A DNA stretch of 64,000 nt from Lachnospiraceae bacterium (GTDB lineage Bacteria; Bacillota; Clostridia; Lachnospirales; Lachnospiraceae), in contig CAJTIR010000011.1 in assembly GCA_910576385.1 (NCBI GenBank), positions 1-64,000 of the forward strand, written 5' to 3'. Both the position numbers and the translations under genes were made by a program. The notes beneath the pieces are model-generated. The model saw only the letters and a list, made by a program, of their open reading frames with translations, was not told the origin of the DNA and made no database searches. Shown here piece by piece: positions 56,943 to 64,000 of this stretch (within the stretch, counting starts at the first letter, position 1; each line of letters starts with the position of its first letter).

Positions 56943-57022
56943 AGAATATCACAATAATCTCTAATCATCCTCTAAAGAGAATAAAATTTTTTAGAGATAA
57001 ATTAGAGATAGTGTGTTATACT
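56943..57022. promoter_or_regulatory. Divergent promoters with paired 11-bp-spaced direct repeats
   Basis: On the plus strand TTAGAGA occurs at 56991 and 57002 (11-base period), eight bases before TATACT (57017-57022). On the minus strand TTAGAG occurs at 56970-56975 and 56959-56964 (again 11 bases), nine bases before TATTCT (56943-56948). A third TTAGAG lies at 57044. Direct repeats with an 11-base period next to the -10 element are the usual layout for OmpR/PhoB-family activators, so the regulator at 57068 probably drives both its own gene and the transport operon. Confidence 0.7.
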
Positions 57023-57067
57023 ACACCTATTAAGAATGAACAATTAGAGGGAAAGGCGGCATGCACT

Positions 57068-57748
57068 ATGCGAATACTAATTATTGAAGACGACAAATCC
57101 CTTGCGGAGACCCTCCGATTCCAGCTACAGCACCATCAATTTGAAACTGATGTGTGCCACGATGGGGAAGAAGGACTGCACTTCATTGAACAACAGGCGC
57201 ACGACCTGATTCTGCTTGATCGGATGCTCCCAATTTTAGACGGAATTTCAGTCTTAAAGATTACCCGTGAGAAAAATATTTCTACGCCGATTATCTTTGT
57301 CACTGCTCTGGGCGCTTTGAACGATAAGATTACCGGCCTTGACTGCGGCGCAGATGATTATCTGGTAAAACCGTTTGATTTCGAGGAATTGCTTGCAAGA
57401 ATACGCTGTATCTTAAGACGTCCCCCCAAATGGGAAGGACAAAAACCACTAGAATTTATAGACGTCTCTTATGATATAGAACAAAAAAAGCTGTACTGCG
57501 GCAATCTTTCCTGCTCCCTCTCTTCTAGAGAAGGCGCTCTGCTGGAATTTTTTCTGCACAATCCAGGACAAACCATTCCCCGTGCTTCTCTTCTAGCTAA
57601 AGTCTGGGGGCCGGACGCTGAGGTTGAGGATGGCAATCTGGACAATTATATTTACTTCCTGCGCCGACGCCTGAAAAGTGTAAAAAGCTCCGTCCAGTTA
57701 AAAACCATCCGCGGTATTGGCTATCAACTGGAGGAGTCTCATGTTTAA
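57068..57748 (+). CDS. OmpR/PhoB-family response regulator
   Basis: The 226-residue regulator has a receiver (MRILIIEDDKSLAETL, acceptor Asp in LILLDRMLPILDG, Thr in FVTALG, Lys in YLVKPFDF) and a C-terminal winged helix (SSREGALLEFFLHNPGQ, IYFLRRRLKSV, TIRGIGYQLEE). All key residues are intact. The start at 57068 is chosen because the protein then begins at the receiver; its ribosome site (AAAGGCGG) is modest. The kinase start overlaps its stop by eight bases. It is divergent from the transporter operon. Confidence 0.95.
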   Translation: MRILIIEDDKSLAETLRFQLQHHQFETDVCHDGEEGLHFIEQQAHDLILLDRMLPILDGISVLKITREKNISTPIIFVTALGALNDKITGLDCGADDYLVKPFDFEELLARIRCILRRPPKWEGQKPLEFIDVSYDIEQKKLYCGNLSCSLSSREGALLEFFLHNPGQTIPRASLLAKVWGPDAEVEDGNLDNYIYFLRRRLKSVKSSVQLKTIRGIGYQLEESHV

Positions 57749-58953
57749 AAAACTTCATATCCATCTCACTTTGTTCTGTACCCTTATTTGCAGCCTGATT
57801 CTGATCCTGATATCTCTGATCTGCCTCCCTTTCTTAGAAAAGGAATCCAGGAAAAGCCATTTTTCTGATTTTCAGAGCAATAACAATATGCTGATCCGTT
57901 ATCTGGAGAGCCAAACTGTGATTTCCCGCAGTTGGCTGATTGAATTCTATATAGACACGCAATTAGAAATAGATATCCGCGACAATGACACGAAACTGGT
58001 ATTGCAAAATCTGCTTCCCGTGTCCGTGGATGAAGATATTTTTACGCAGGCGCGCCAAAAAGCAAAAGAAGATTTTCAGATCATGGAGGAGTTATTTTCT
58101 ATACACTCTGTATTCTCTTTACATGCTGAATATGAATTTACCAAGGATGGACAAAATTACTATGCCTCCACCGCTCTGATTCCCAAAAACACTGGCGTCC
58201 TCAATGTCGCTGTGATCCTTCCTTTAAAGGATCTAGAGCGCAGCATTTGGCAGCGTCGTCTGTTGTTTGCCAGCGCAGATATCTTTGGTATCTTTCTGCT
58301 GGGAAGCTTCTGCCTCCCATGAACTGCGCTCACCGCTGACGGTAATGCTCTCTAGTCTGTCCGCCATGAAACATGCCTCCCCAGAAGAAACGGAGCGCTT
58401 CTTAGAGATGATAACCTCAGAAGGAAAACGCATGAGCCGTCTGATTGATGATATGCTGACACTCTCTGGCACTGACAGCTCTCACTTTACCATTCAAAAA
58501 ACGGAGGTTGAGCTCGATACTCTGCTGCTATCTGTCTATGAAAAATTTGAACCTCTGGCAATAGAAAAAGGAATATCCCTGCATATCAGCCTGCCTGATG
58601 CACTGATACCTCCCTGCCTCTGCGATCAGGGTCGCATTGAGCAAGTACTGTCTATTCTGCTTGACAATGCCCTCAGCTATACCCCTTCTGGTGGAAAGAT
58701 TTTCCTTTCCCTGCAGTCCTCCTCCAATCAGATGATACTTCGGGTAGCGGACACTGGCATAGGAATTCCCGATTCTGAGAAAAAGGCAGTTTTTGACCGT
58801 TTTTATAGATGTGACAAATCTCACAAAGACAAAGCCCATTTCGGACTTGGGCTGTGCATTGCCCAGGAAATCATTCATCTGCACAAGGGCCGGCTGTGGG
58901 TCGAGGACACACCAGAAGGAGGCGCAACCTTTGTCATTGTTCTGGGACTATAA
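57741..58953 (+). pseudogene. Sensor histidine kinase broken by internal deletion and frameshift
   Basis: The first frame (57741-58322) encodes the kinase start: a membrane helix (FKKLHIHLTLFCTLICSLI), an external sensor of about 130 residues, and the beginning of the second helix (LLFASADIFGIFLLGS). It then stops. The rest continues in another frame from about 58310: ASHELRSPLTVMLSSL with the acceptor His, then NALSYTPSG, VADTGIGIPDSE and GLGLCIAQEI of the ATPase. The helix end and the linker that normally joins it to the HisKA domain (about 30-50 residues) are missing, so this looks like a deletion rather than a single-base error. The 3' frame also encodes an open frame from 58267. Membrane-to-kinase signalling should be lost. 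It ends six bases inside the convergent Ham1 gene. Confidence 0.75.
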
Positions 58954-59559
58954 GACAATGCCCAACGCATGGGCAAAGAACTCTTGGAAACCTTCGTCCA
59001 AAGCTACCTCATCCTGGGCATCTTCCTTAAGATCATAATAATATTTGCCGCTTGAAAGCTGTATCGAAATACGGTCTAAGGGAAATCCTGCCTGGCTCTG
59101 TGGGTGCGGCCTAGAAGTTAATAGAAATGGTTCCCCTGACAATTTGAAATCTTCACTCTCATAGATCTCCTGTTCATTTTTATAAAAACAGACTGCATTG
59201 CGGTACTGTGCCCGCAAATTCCTGAATTTACGAGCCAAACCGCTGTAATATGCTGTCATCTGCGCGTCTGTCATCTCATACCCTAACGGCCTTCTCACAT
59301 ACGCTCCTGGCTGCAATTTCTCGGGAAGCCCTTCCAGATAAAGTCCAGTATCACAAGAAAACACTGGCGTCTGAAAGGCCCGATAATATGCTTTTGCCTT
59401 CAGCCTTGCATTTTCAAGCAAAGAATTGCCAGTCTCCGCCACAAACGGAATCTTTGCACTTATCTGACAAAGCCCCTTTATTGTAATTCCCAATGGCTCT
59501 AACGCACGCTGCATAACAAGAATCTTTCCCTCATTTTTCGTTCCATATAATAATTCCAT
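58948..59559 (-). CDS. Non-canonical purine NTP pyrophosphatase (Ham1/RdgB-like)
   Basis: Enzymes of this family remove ITP, dITP and XTP from the nucleotide pool. The 203-residue protein begins with the signature MELLYGTKNEGKILVMQRAL and has AETGNSLLENARLKAKAYY and VFSCDTGLYLEGLPE with the metal-binding Asp. The C-terminal third (GFPLDRISIQL, YYDLKEDAQDEVALDEGF) differs from typical RdgB (which has SHR..A), so substrate range may differ. AAGGAG precedes the ATG. It lies 15 bases after the helicase gene on the same strand... transcription continues from that gene downstream of it, so co-transcription is likely. Confidence 0.88.
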   Translation of the reverse strand: MELLYGTKNEGKILVMQRALEPLGITIKGLCQISAKIPFVAETGNSLLENARLKAKAYYRAFQTPVFSCDTGLYLEGLPEKLQPGAYVRRPLGYEMTDAQMTAYYSGLARKFRNLRAQYRNAVCFYKNEQEIYESEDFKLSGEPFLLTSRPHPQSQAGFPLDRISIQLSSGKYYYDLKEDAQDEVALDEGFQEFFAHALGIVL

Positions 59560-59574
59560 ATATGCTCCTTGCTG

Positions 59575-62500
59575 CTATCCCAATAATTCCAGCAGCTCTT
59601 CTTTGGTAAATTTCACGCCCTCAAACCCTTCCTTTGACAAAAACTGCTCTGCGAGCTGGCTCTTTTTGTCCTGAAGCTTGAGGATATTTTCTTCAATCGT
59701 GTCTTTGGCAATCAATTTATATACTGTCACTGGATTCTTCTGTCCGATGCGATGAGCCCGATCTGTGGCCTGATTCTGCACGGCCACATTCCACCACGGA
59801 TCATAATGAATCACAATATCGGCTGCAGTCAAATTTAATCCTGTACCGCCGGCTTTTAAGGAAATGCAGAATACTGCCGCCTCCCCTGTCTGAAATTCCT
59901 CCACCAATTCCATACGGCGTTCCTTACTGGTGCTTCCAGTCAAGCTTAAAAATGTGATCTGTTCCTTTTGCATCTGCTCTTGCAGTCTTGAGAGCATTGT
60001 CGTAAACTGGGAAAACAACAATACTTTGTGACCACCCTCCAAGGCATTTTTGAGCAATTCTAAGCACATCACCATTTTGGCGGAACCATCTTGATAATCT
60101 TCGTACACCAATCCAGGATCACAGCAGATCTGGCGCAGTCTGGTCAGCTCAGATAGAATCTGAATCTTTTGTGTGGCAAATTCTTCTTCTGTCTGTCCCT
60201 CCATGATCAGTTTTAAACGCTGTACGCGTGCCTGATAAAGCTTCTTTTGCCCCTGCTCCATCTCTGCAAATACCGCTTCTTCCATTTTATCTGGCAAATC
60301 TTTGAGCACATCCTTCTTCAGCCTGCGCAGCACAAAAGGACGTATCATTTTCTGCAGGCGCTCTGCAGGTTCCCTTTCTTTATTGCTGACAATCGGAATC
60401 TCCAATTCCTCCCGAAACCGTTTATATGGATAGAGAAACCCTGGCATCAGATAATCAAAAATACTCCATAGCTCGCTGAGACGGTTTTCAATCGGCGTTC
60501 CTGTCAGCGCCACTTTAAAATCTGCCTGAATTTCTTTGACAGCCCTTGCCGCCTTAGTATTGTGATTTTTAATATACTGCGCCTCATCAATTATCTGATA
60601 ACCAAATTGGCAGTTCTCATAATAAGCAAGATCGCGGCGCAATAATTCATAGGATGTAATCAATATCTCTTCCTGTCTGGCATTGTGAATGAGCGCCTGA
60701 CGCTGCGCGGCTGAGCCTGTAACCGTAACTGCGCTAAGCTGCGGCGCAAAGCGCTCAATCTCATTTTTCCAGTTATAGACCAGAGAAGAAGGACAGACAA
60801 TCAATGCAAAATAATCGTGACCATACCCTTCTTCTGCCTCAGACAGCAAAAATGCAATGACCTGCAGCGTCTTTCCCAGCCCCATATCATCCGCCAGTAT
60901 ACCGCCAAAGCCATTGGTCTTCAACGTTTTCAGCCACAGAAAACCCTGGGTTTGATATTCTCTAAGCACTCGTTCTAAGGACAGCGGCAGCTCAAAATCA
61001 TTGTCTTCCACTGTTTTCATATTTCTGATCAGAGCGCGAAAATCCTTATTTTTACTGGCATGGATTCCGCTTTGTTCGCGCAGCTCCCCATCCAGATATA
61101 AAGCGCGATATTTGGGAAGATGAATCTTTCCTTTCGCCAGTTCTCTAGAAGAAACACCTGTCCCCTCTTGAATGCGTGAGAGCACTCTCAGACCGTCTTC
61201 CTCCAGGCTTAGGAAATCTCCATTTTTCATCCGAAAAAATCTGCGCTTCTGCTTATAGGCAGATAATATCTCTACCAGCTCCGACATAGGCATTTCTTCA
61301 CTATCAACCGTCAACTCCAACAAATCTCCTTTTAGTGAAATCCCCACAGAAACCATCGGCGCAGCTTTCAACTGGATGTTTTTTAAAGCATCACTGACAT
61401 AGACACCGCCCACCTGAGACAATACTTCCATCCCCTGTGTGAGAAGCAGATACAATTTCTCTTCATTCTCTGAGATAATCATTTGCTTTTTCTCTGTGTC
61501 AATATCCTCAAACCAGACTTTTACCTGCTCGGCTGTTTTCAATTCCTCCAATTCATCACGGTTGTCCAATATTTTTGGTTTATCACAGACATTAAATTTC
61601 TTCTCCCCATATATGGCAAATAACTCACAAGTAACTGTCTGCTCCTGCGGTGTATCGAGATACAACTCATACTCTGGCTTGGGCGGCAGATATTCCTTTT
61701 CCTGAAATTGTTTTCTGTTTACTTGATAATAACGTTCCAGCACAGGCAGCAATTCTCTGCAAAATGCAGGCAGTTCCGTTTTCCCCACAAAAAATTCATC
61801 ATATTTGTATTGATCCAAATACTCCAGAAACGGCTGCAGCTCCTGAAAAATTTTAATCGGCATCCGATACAGACAATTATCCTTGCACAGATAAGCATAA
61901 TCTCTGCCACAGAGATAAGGCAGGACTTCTTTTTCAATCAATGCGCCATCCTCTGCACCGCAAATTGTCAATTCCAATGGACATTCCTGTTCTGATAGAC
62001 GAAGCATCTTTCTAGGCTCATAGTCCATATTAATTTCAAATTCCCGATTGCCAAGCGCCTGGAAAAAACTGTCTGTATTGCCAACATGAAGATGGATATA
62101 ACGTCCTTTATGATAGTCATAATAGAATCCCTGTCCCCTGTCTGGTACTGCCTCTTCCTGCAGGACAAACTCCGCCAAGGGCCGGCTCTCCTCGGTAAAT
62201 GCCTCCAAGGTATGGTAAAAATTTAATTCCTTTCCATAAGAGACAAGTTCTCCGCGATTCATGGCGTCCGCAAATGCATGGGTATTTTTCAACACATATT
62301 TGCGTTTGCTGCCAATCCTAAACTCCACATTTGCCTGCCCATACGACATATGAACTTCCGGTACTAACTCTACCATTCCTTTCATCTGATTCTGCTGCAC
62401 ATTTAAACGTTCCTTCTGCTTATAGACATTGATCAGCTTAGAAACACCTGAACTGCTGCTGCGGGCTGGAATCACGCCCCGACTGATGGATGACTCCATT

Positions 62501-62826
62501 GCAAGCTGTGCTTCACCCCGCTCTTTTAGGTAATGCAATAACAAAGCGACACAATGTTTACAGATGCCTTGATAGGAAAAATATGCAGGGCAGCTGCAGA
62601 ATATCTCCTCAATCCGTGACTCTTCCTCACAAACATCGACTTCTACATCATACACATAAGCCCCGCTTCCCTGCACTTGCGCCTCAATCTGCACTACCTC
62701 CACACCATCTACCTCAATATTGTGCTTATGCATATGTCTGATAGAATCTTCTTTCAAAAGCTGCTCGCCTCTGCTATACACCTTGCTGCTATCACACATC
62801 CTTTTAATCTGATCTTTTTGTATCAT
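59575..62826 (-). CDS. SWIM zinc finger plus SNF2-family helicase
   Basis: The 1083-residue protein has an N-terminal SWIM zinc finger (FCSCPAYFSYQGICKHCVAL, about 90-112), a long middle region of SNF2-associated type, and a full SNF2 ATPase from about 610. Walker A is DDMGLGKTLQVIAFLL, Walker B IIDEAQYIKNHN, then ALTGTPIENRLSELWSIFDY. The C-terminal helicase half has VLLFSQFTTMLSRLQ, ISLKAGGTGLNLTAADIVIH and ATDRAHRIGQKNPV. Such proteins move on double-stranded DNA and are found in many Firmicutes as stand-alone genes; the cell role is unclear. The ATG at 62826 follows AAAGGGG; the preceding TTG is unlikely. Confidence 0.95.
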   Translation of the reverse strand: MIQKDQIKRMCDSSKVYSRGEQLLKEDSIRHMHKHNIEVDGVEVVQIEAQVQGSGAYVYDVEVDVCEEESRIEEIFCSCPAYFSYQGICKHCVALLLHYLKERGEAQLAMESSISRGVIPARSSSSGVSKLINVYKQKERLNVQQNQMKGMVELVPEVHMSYGQANVEFRIGSKRKYVLKNTHAFADAMNRGELVSYGKELNFYHTLEAFTEESRPLAEFVLQEEAVPDRGQGFYYDYHKGRYIHLHVGNTDSFFQALGNREFEINMDYEPRKMLRLSEQECPLELTICGAEDGALIEKEVLPYLCGRDYAYLCKDNCLYRMPIKIFQELQPFLEYLDQYKYDEFFVGKTELPAFCRELLPVLERYYQVNRKQFQEKEYLPPKPEYELYLDTPQEQTVTCELFAIYGEKKFNVCDKPKILDNRDELEELKTAEQVKVWFEDIDTEKKQMIISENEEKLYLLLTQGMEVLSQVGGVYVSDALKNIQLKAAPMVSVGISLKGDLLELTVDSEEMPMSELVEILSAYKQKRRFFRMKNGDFLSLEEDGLRVLSRIQEGTGVSSRELAKGKIHLPKYRALYLDGELREQSGIHASKNKDFRALIRNMKTVEDNDFELPLSLERVLREYQTQGFLWLKTLKTNGFGGILADDMGLGKTLQVIAFLLSEAEEGYGHDYFALIVCPSSLVYNWKNEIERFAPQLSAVTVTGSAAQRQALIHNARQEEILITSYELLRRDLAYYENCQFGYQIIDEAQYIKNHNTKAARAVKEIQADFKVALTGTPIENRLSELWSIFDYLMPGFLYPYKRFREELEIPIVSNKEREPAERLQKMIRPFVLRRLKKDVLKDLPDKMEEAVFAEMEQGQKKLYQARVQRLKLIMEGQTEEEFATQKIQILSELTRLRQICCDPGLVYEDYQDGSAKMVMCLELLKNALEGGHKVLLFSQFTTMLSRLQEQMQKEQITFLSLTGSTSKERRMELVEEFQTGEAAVFCISLKAGGTGLNLTAADIVIHYDPWWNVAVQNQATDRAHRIGQKNPVTVYKLIAKDTIEENILKLQDKKSQLAEQFLSKEGFEGVKFTKEELLELLG

Positions 62827-62946
62827 CAAGTTTCCCCTTTCCCAGCCTTTTCATATTTCATTTTTTTATTTTTCCTATGCATTTTTTGCTAAAAGAGATA
62901 TACTACTATAGTAACATAAATGACAGCCTATAAAGAGGACATGATT

Positions 62947-63906
62947 ATGCCAGGATTTACAACACATTATCTGTTTGGACAAAACACCTACAAACAACTA
63001 AAAAAAAATTCTTTAAAAAAGATCATTCAAGCGAACCACGCCGCTTATCATTTAGGGCTTCAAGGACCTGATCTATTTTTTTATTATTTGCCTTCTTATA
63101 CGATCCATGCCAATAATATTGGCTCTGTGGCGCACACAGAAGATACTGGAAAATTTTTATTTTATCTATTAAGAAGCCGTCAATTGTTCGCAGATCACAG
63201 ACAACAACAAATTGCAGAAGCCTATATCGCTGGATTTCTGGGGCATTACACCTTAGATACCCATTGTCATCCTTATGTTTACTGGAAGACAGACTTTCAA
63301 GAAAAAAATAACTGTTATCACGGCCGCCATATGGGACTGGAGGTTGATATTGACACCGAACTGCTGCAATTTTACAAGCACTGCCTGCCATCCGCTTTTC
63401 GACAAGACACTACCATCCATCTTACCCACTTACAGGTTCGCACCATTGCCGCCATTTTACATTTTGTCTATCGAAAAACTTACCCAGAACTGGGAATTTT
63501 ATACCCCACAATGTATATCTCCATTCGTTCCATCCAATTAGGAACCAAATGGCTGTGGGATCCATCTGGCAGAAAAAAACGGCTTCTAGGCAGACTGGAA
63601 AGACTGATTTTGGGATATCCACTGTTATCAACCTTGATTCCCAGCGACACCGAACATTTATATCTAGATCCATTAAATATTTTACACAGACCTTGGCACA
63701 ATCCCTGGGATCTGTCACAAACCTCTAATGACTCCTTTTTTGATCTGATGGAAAAAGCTCAGATCAGTTATCTGGAACTTTTGTCAGATTTTAACCAACT
63801 GATACGCCAATCCCCTGCACACGCTAAGACACCGACTAAGGCTTTTCTAAGAAAATTGGGCAACCGCTCCTATCACAGCGGCTTAGATTCCAGAATTCCC
63901 AGCTAA
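62947..63906 (+). CDS. Zinc-dependent phospholipase C-like protein
   Basis: The 319-residue protein starts MPGFTTHYLFGQNTYKQL, typical of the zinc-dependent phospholipase C/S1-P1-like family found in Lachnospiraceae. It has repeated His/Asp metal-binding sites: AAYHLGLQGPDLFFYY, GSVAHTED, GFLGHYTLDTHCHPYVYW and HMGLEVDIDTEL. No signal peptide is seen, so it is probably cytoplasmic, unlike clostridial alpha-toxin; a housekeeping lipid or phosphoester role is likely. The ATG at 62947 is seven bases after GAGGAC; an ATG two codons earlier is possible. Its 3' end overlaps the convergent dehydrogenase gene by 24 bases. Confidence 0.88.
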   Translation: MPGFTTHYLFGQNTYKQLKKNSLKKIIQANHAAYHLGLQGPDLFFYYLPSYTIHANNIGSVAHTEDTGKFLFYLLRSRQLFADHRQQQIAEAYIAGFLGHYTLDTHCHPYVYWKTDFQEKNNCYHGRHMGLEVDIDTELLQFYKHCLPSAFRQDTTIHLTHLQVRTIAAILHFVYRKTYPELGILYPTMYISIRSIQLGTKWLWDPSGRKKRLLGRLERLILGYPLLSTLIPSDTEHLYLDPLNILHRPWHNPWDLSQTSNDSFFDLMEKAQISYLELLSDFNQLIRQSPAHAKTPTKAFLRKLGNRSYHSGLDSRIPS

Positions 63907-64000
63907 GAACTCCTCAATCTGTCCTAAAATGATTTGCATCAGCCTTGTTCTGGCCTCCACACTTGCCCAGGCGATATGCGGCGTAATCAAAAGCTTGTCG
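63883..64000 (-). CDS. D-2-hydroxyacid dehydrogenase, C-terminal end (partial)
   Basis: The minus strand from the right edge reads KLLITPHIAWASVEARTRLM, then QIILGQIEEFLAGNSGI and a TAA at 63885-63883. TPHIAW with the catalytic His, then EAR.RL, is the C-terminal signature of NAD-dependent D-2-hydroxyacid (glycerate/lactate-type) dehydrogenases. Only about 38 residues are inside the window. Substrate cannot be told from this part. It overlaps the phospholipase-like gene tail to tail. Confidence 0.85.
   Translation of the reverse strand, partial: DKLLITPHIAWASVEARTRLMQIILGQIEEFLAGNSGI

Overview
The window looks like chromosomal DNA of an anaerobic, endospore-forming Clostridia member, most likely a Lachnospiraceae-type gut bacterium. 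The support is an oxygen-sensitive class III ribonucleotide reductase (NrdD/NrdG), SpoVT, a complete bacterial F-type ATP synthase operon, surface proteins built from Ig-like, FIVAR and fibronectin III repeats, and strong AGGAGG-type ribosome binding sites. Most genes lie on the minus strand. No rRNA, tRNA, CRISPR array or prophage was recognised. Genus-level assignment is inference.

Layout. 1-3.6 kb: structured non-coding margin, then a PepSY protein and an OmpR-type two-component system. 3.7-6.9 kb: a large secreted repeat protein split by a one-base frameshift. 7.3-12.1 kb: an unknown protein, lgt, a YyaL-type protein and an unknown membrane protein. 12.5-15.5 kb: a five-gene operon of mostly unknown function with a LytTR regulator, a FliD-like fragment and a degenerate receiver carrying Glu at the phosphosite. 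15.9-22.6 kb: methyltransferase, truncated pyruvate kinase, L,D-transpeptidase and nrdDG. 22.8-26.1 kb: an Ig-like/NlpC-P60 wall protein and an internally deleted IS200-type element.

26.1-33.6 kb: two neighbouring operons for amine, imino-acid or opine oxidation. One is an HcnABC/opine-oxidase-like set; the other holds an ornithine-cyclodeaminase-family enzyme, an AraC regulator, a PII protein and an amino-acid permease. Each has a copy of the same roughly 117-bp multi-hairpin element in front of it. 33.9-41.4 kb: the atp operon (atpZ-like, atpI, B, E, F, H, A, G, D, C), with a 3 x 52-bp tandem repeat between atpE and atpF and a hairpin cluster between atpG and atpD. 41.6-49.6 kb: polysaccharide deacetylase, large hybrid histidine kinase, spoVT, PocR chemoreceptor-like protein, polyphosphate:AMP phosphotransferase, acylphosphatase and an ArsC/Spx-family protein.

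49.8-59 kb: a sugar-type ABC importer (solute-binding lipoprotein plus two permeases, no ATPase) followed by a membrane-fusion protein and a MacB-like permease. It is transcribed divergently from a two-component system whose kinase is broken by an internal deletion. The shared promoter region carries pairs of 11-bp-spaced direct repeats facing both ways, so the regulator probably controls both sides. 59-64 kb: Ham1-type NTP pyrophosphatase, SWIM-SNF2 helicase, zinc-dependent phospholipase C-like protein, and the C-terminal end of a D-2-hydroxyacid dehydrogenase running off the right edge.

The window is rich in palindromic intergenic elements (near 0.3, 7.1, 8.9, 15.7, 30.1, 33.7, 35.8 and 46.4 kb). 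Together with the 12.5-15.5 kb operon these are the least explained parts.
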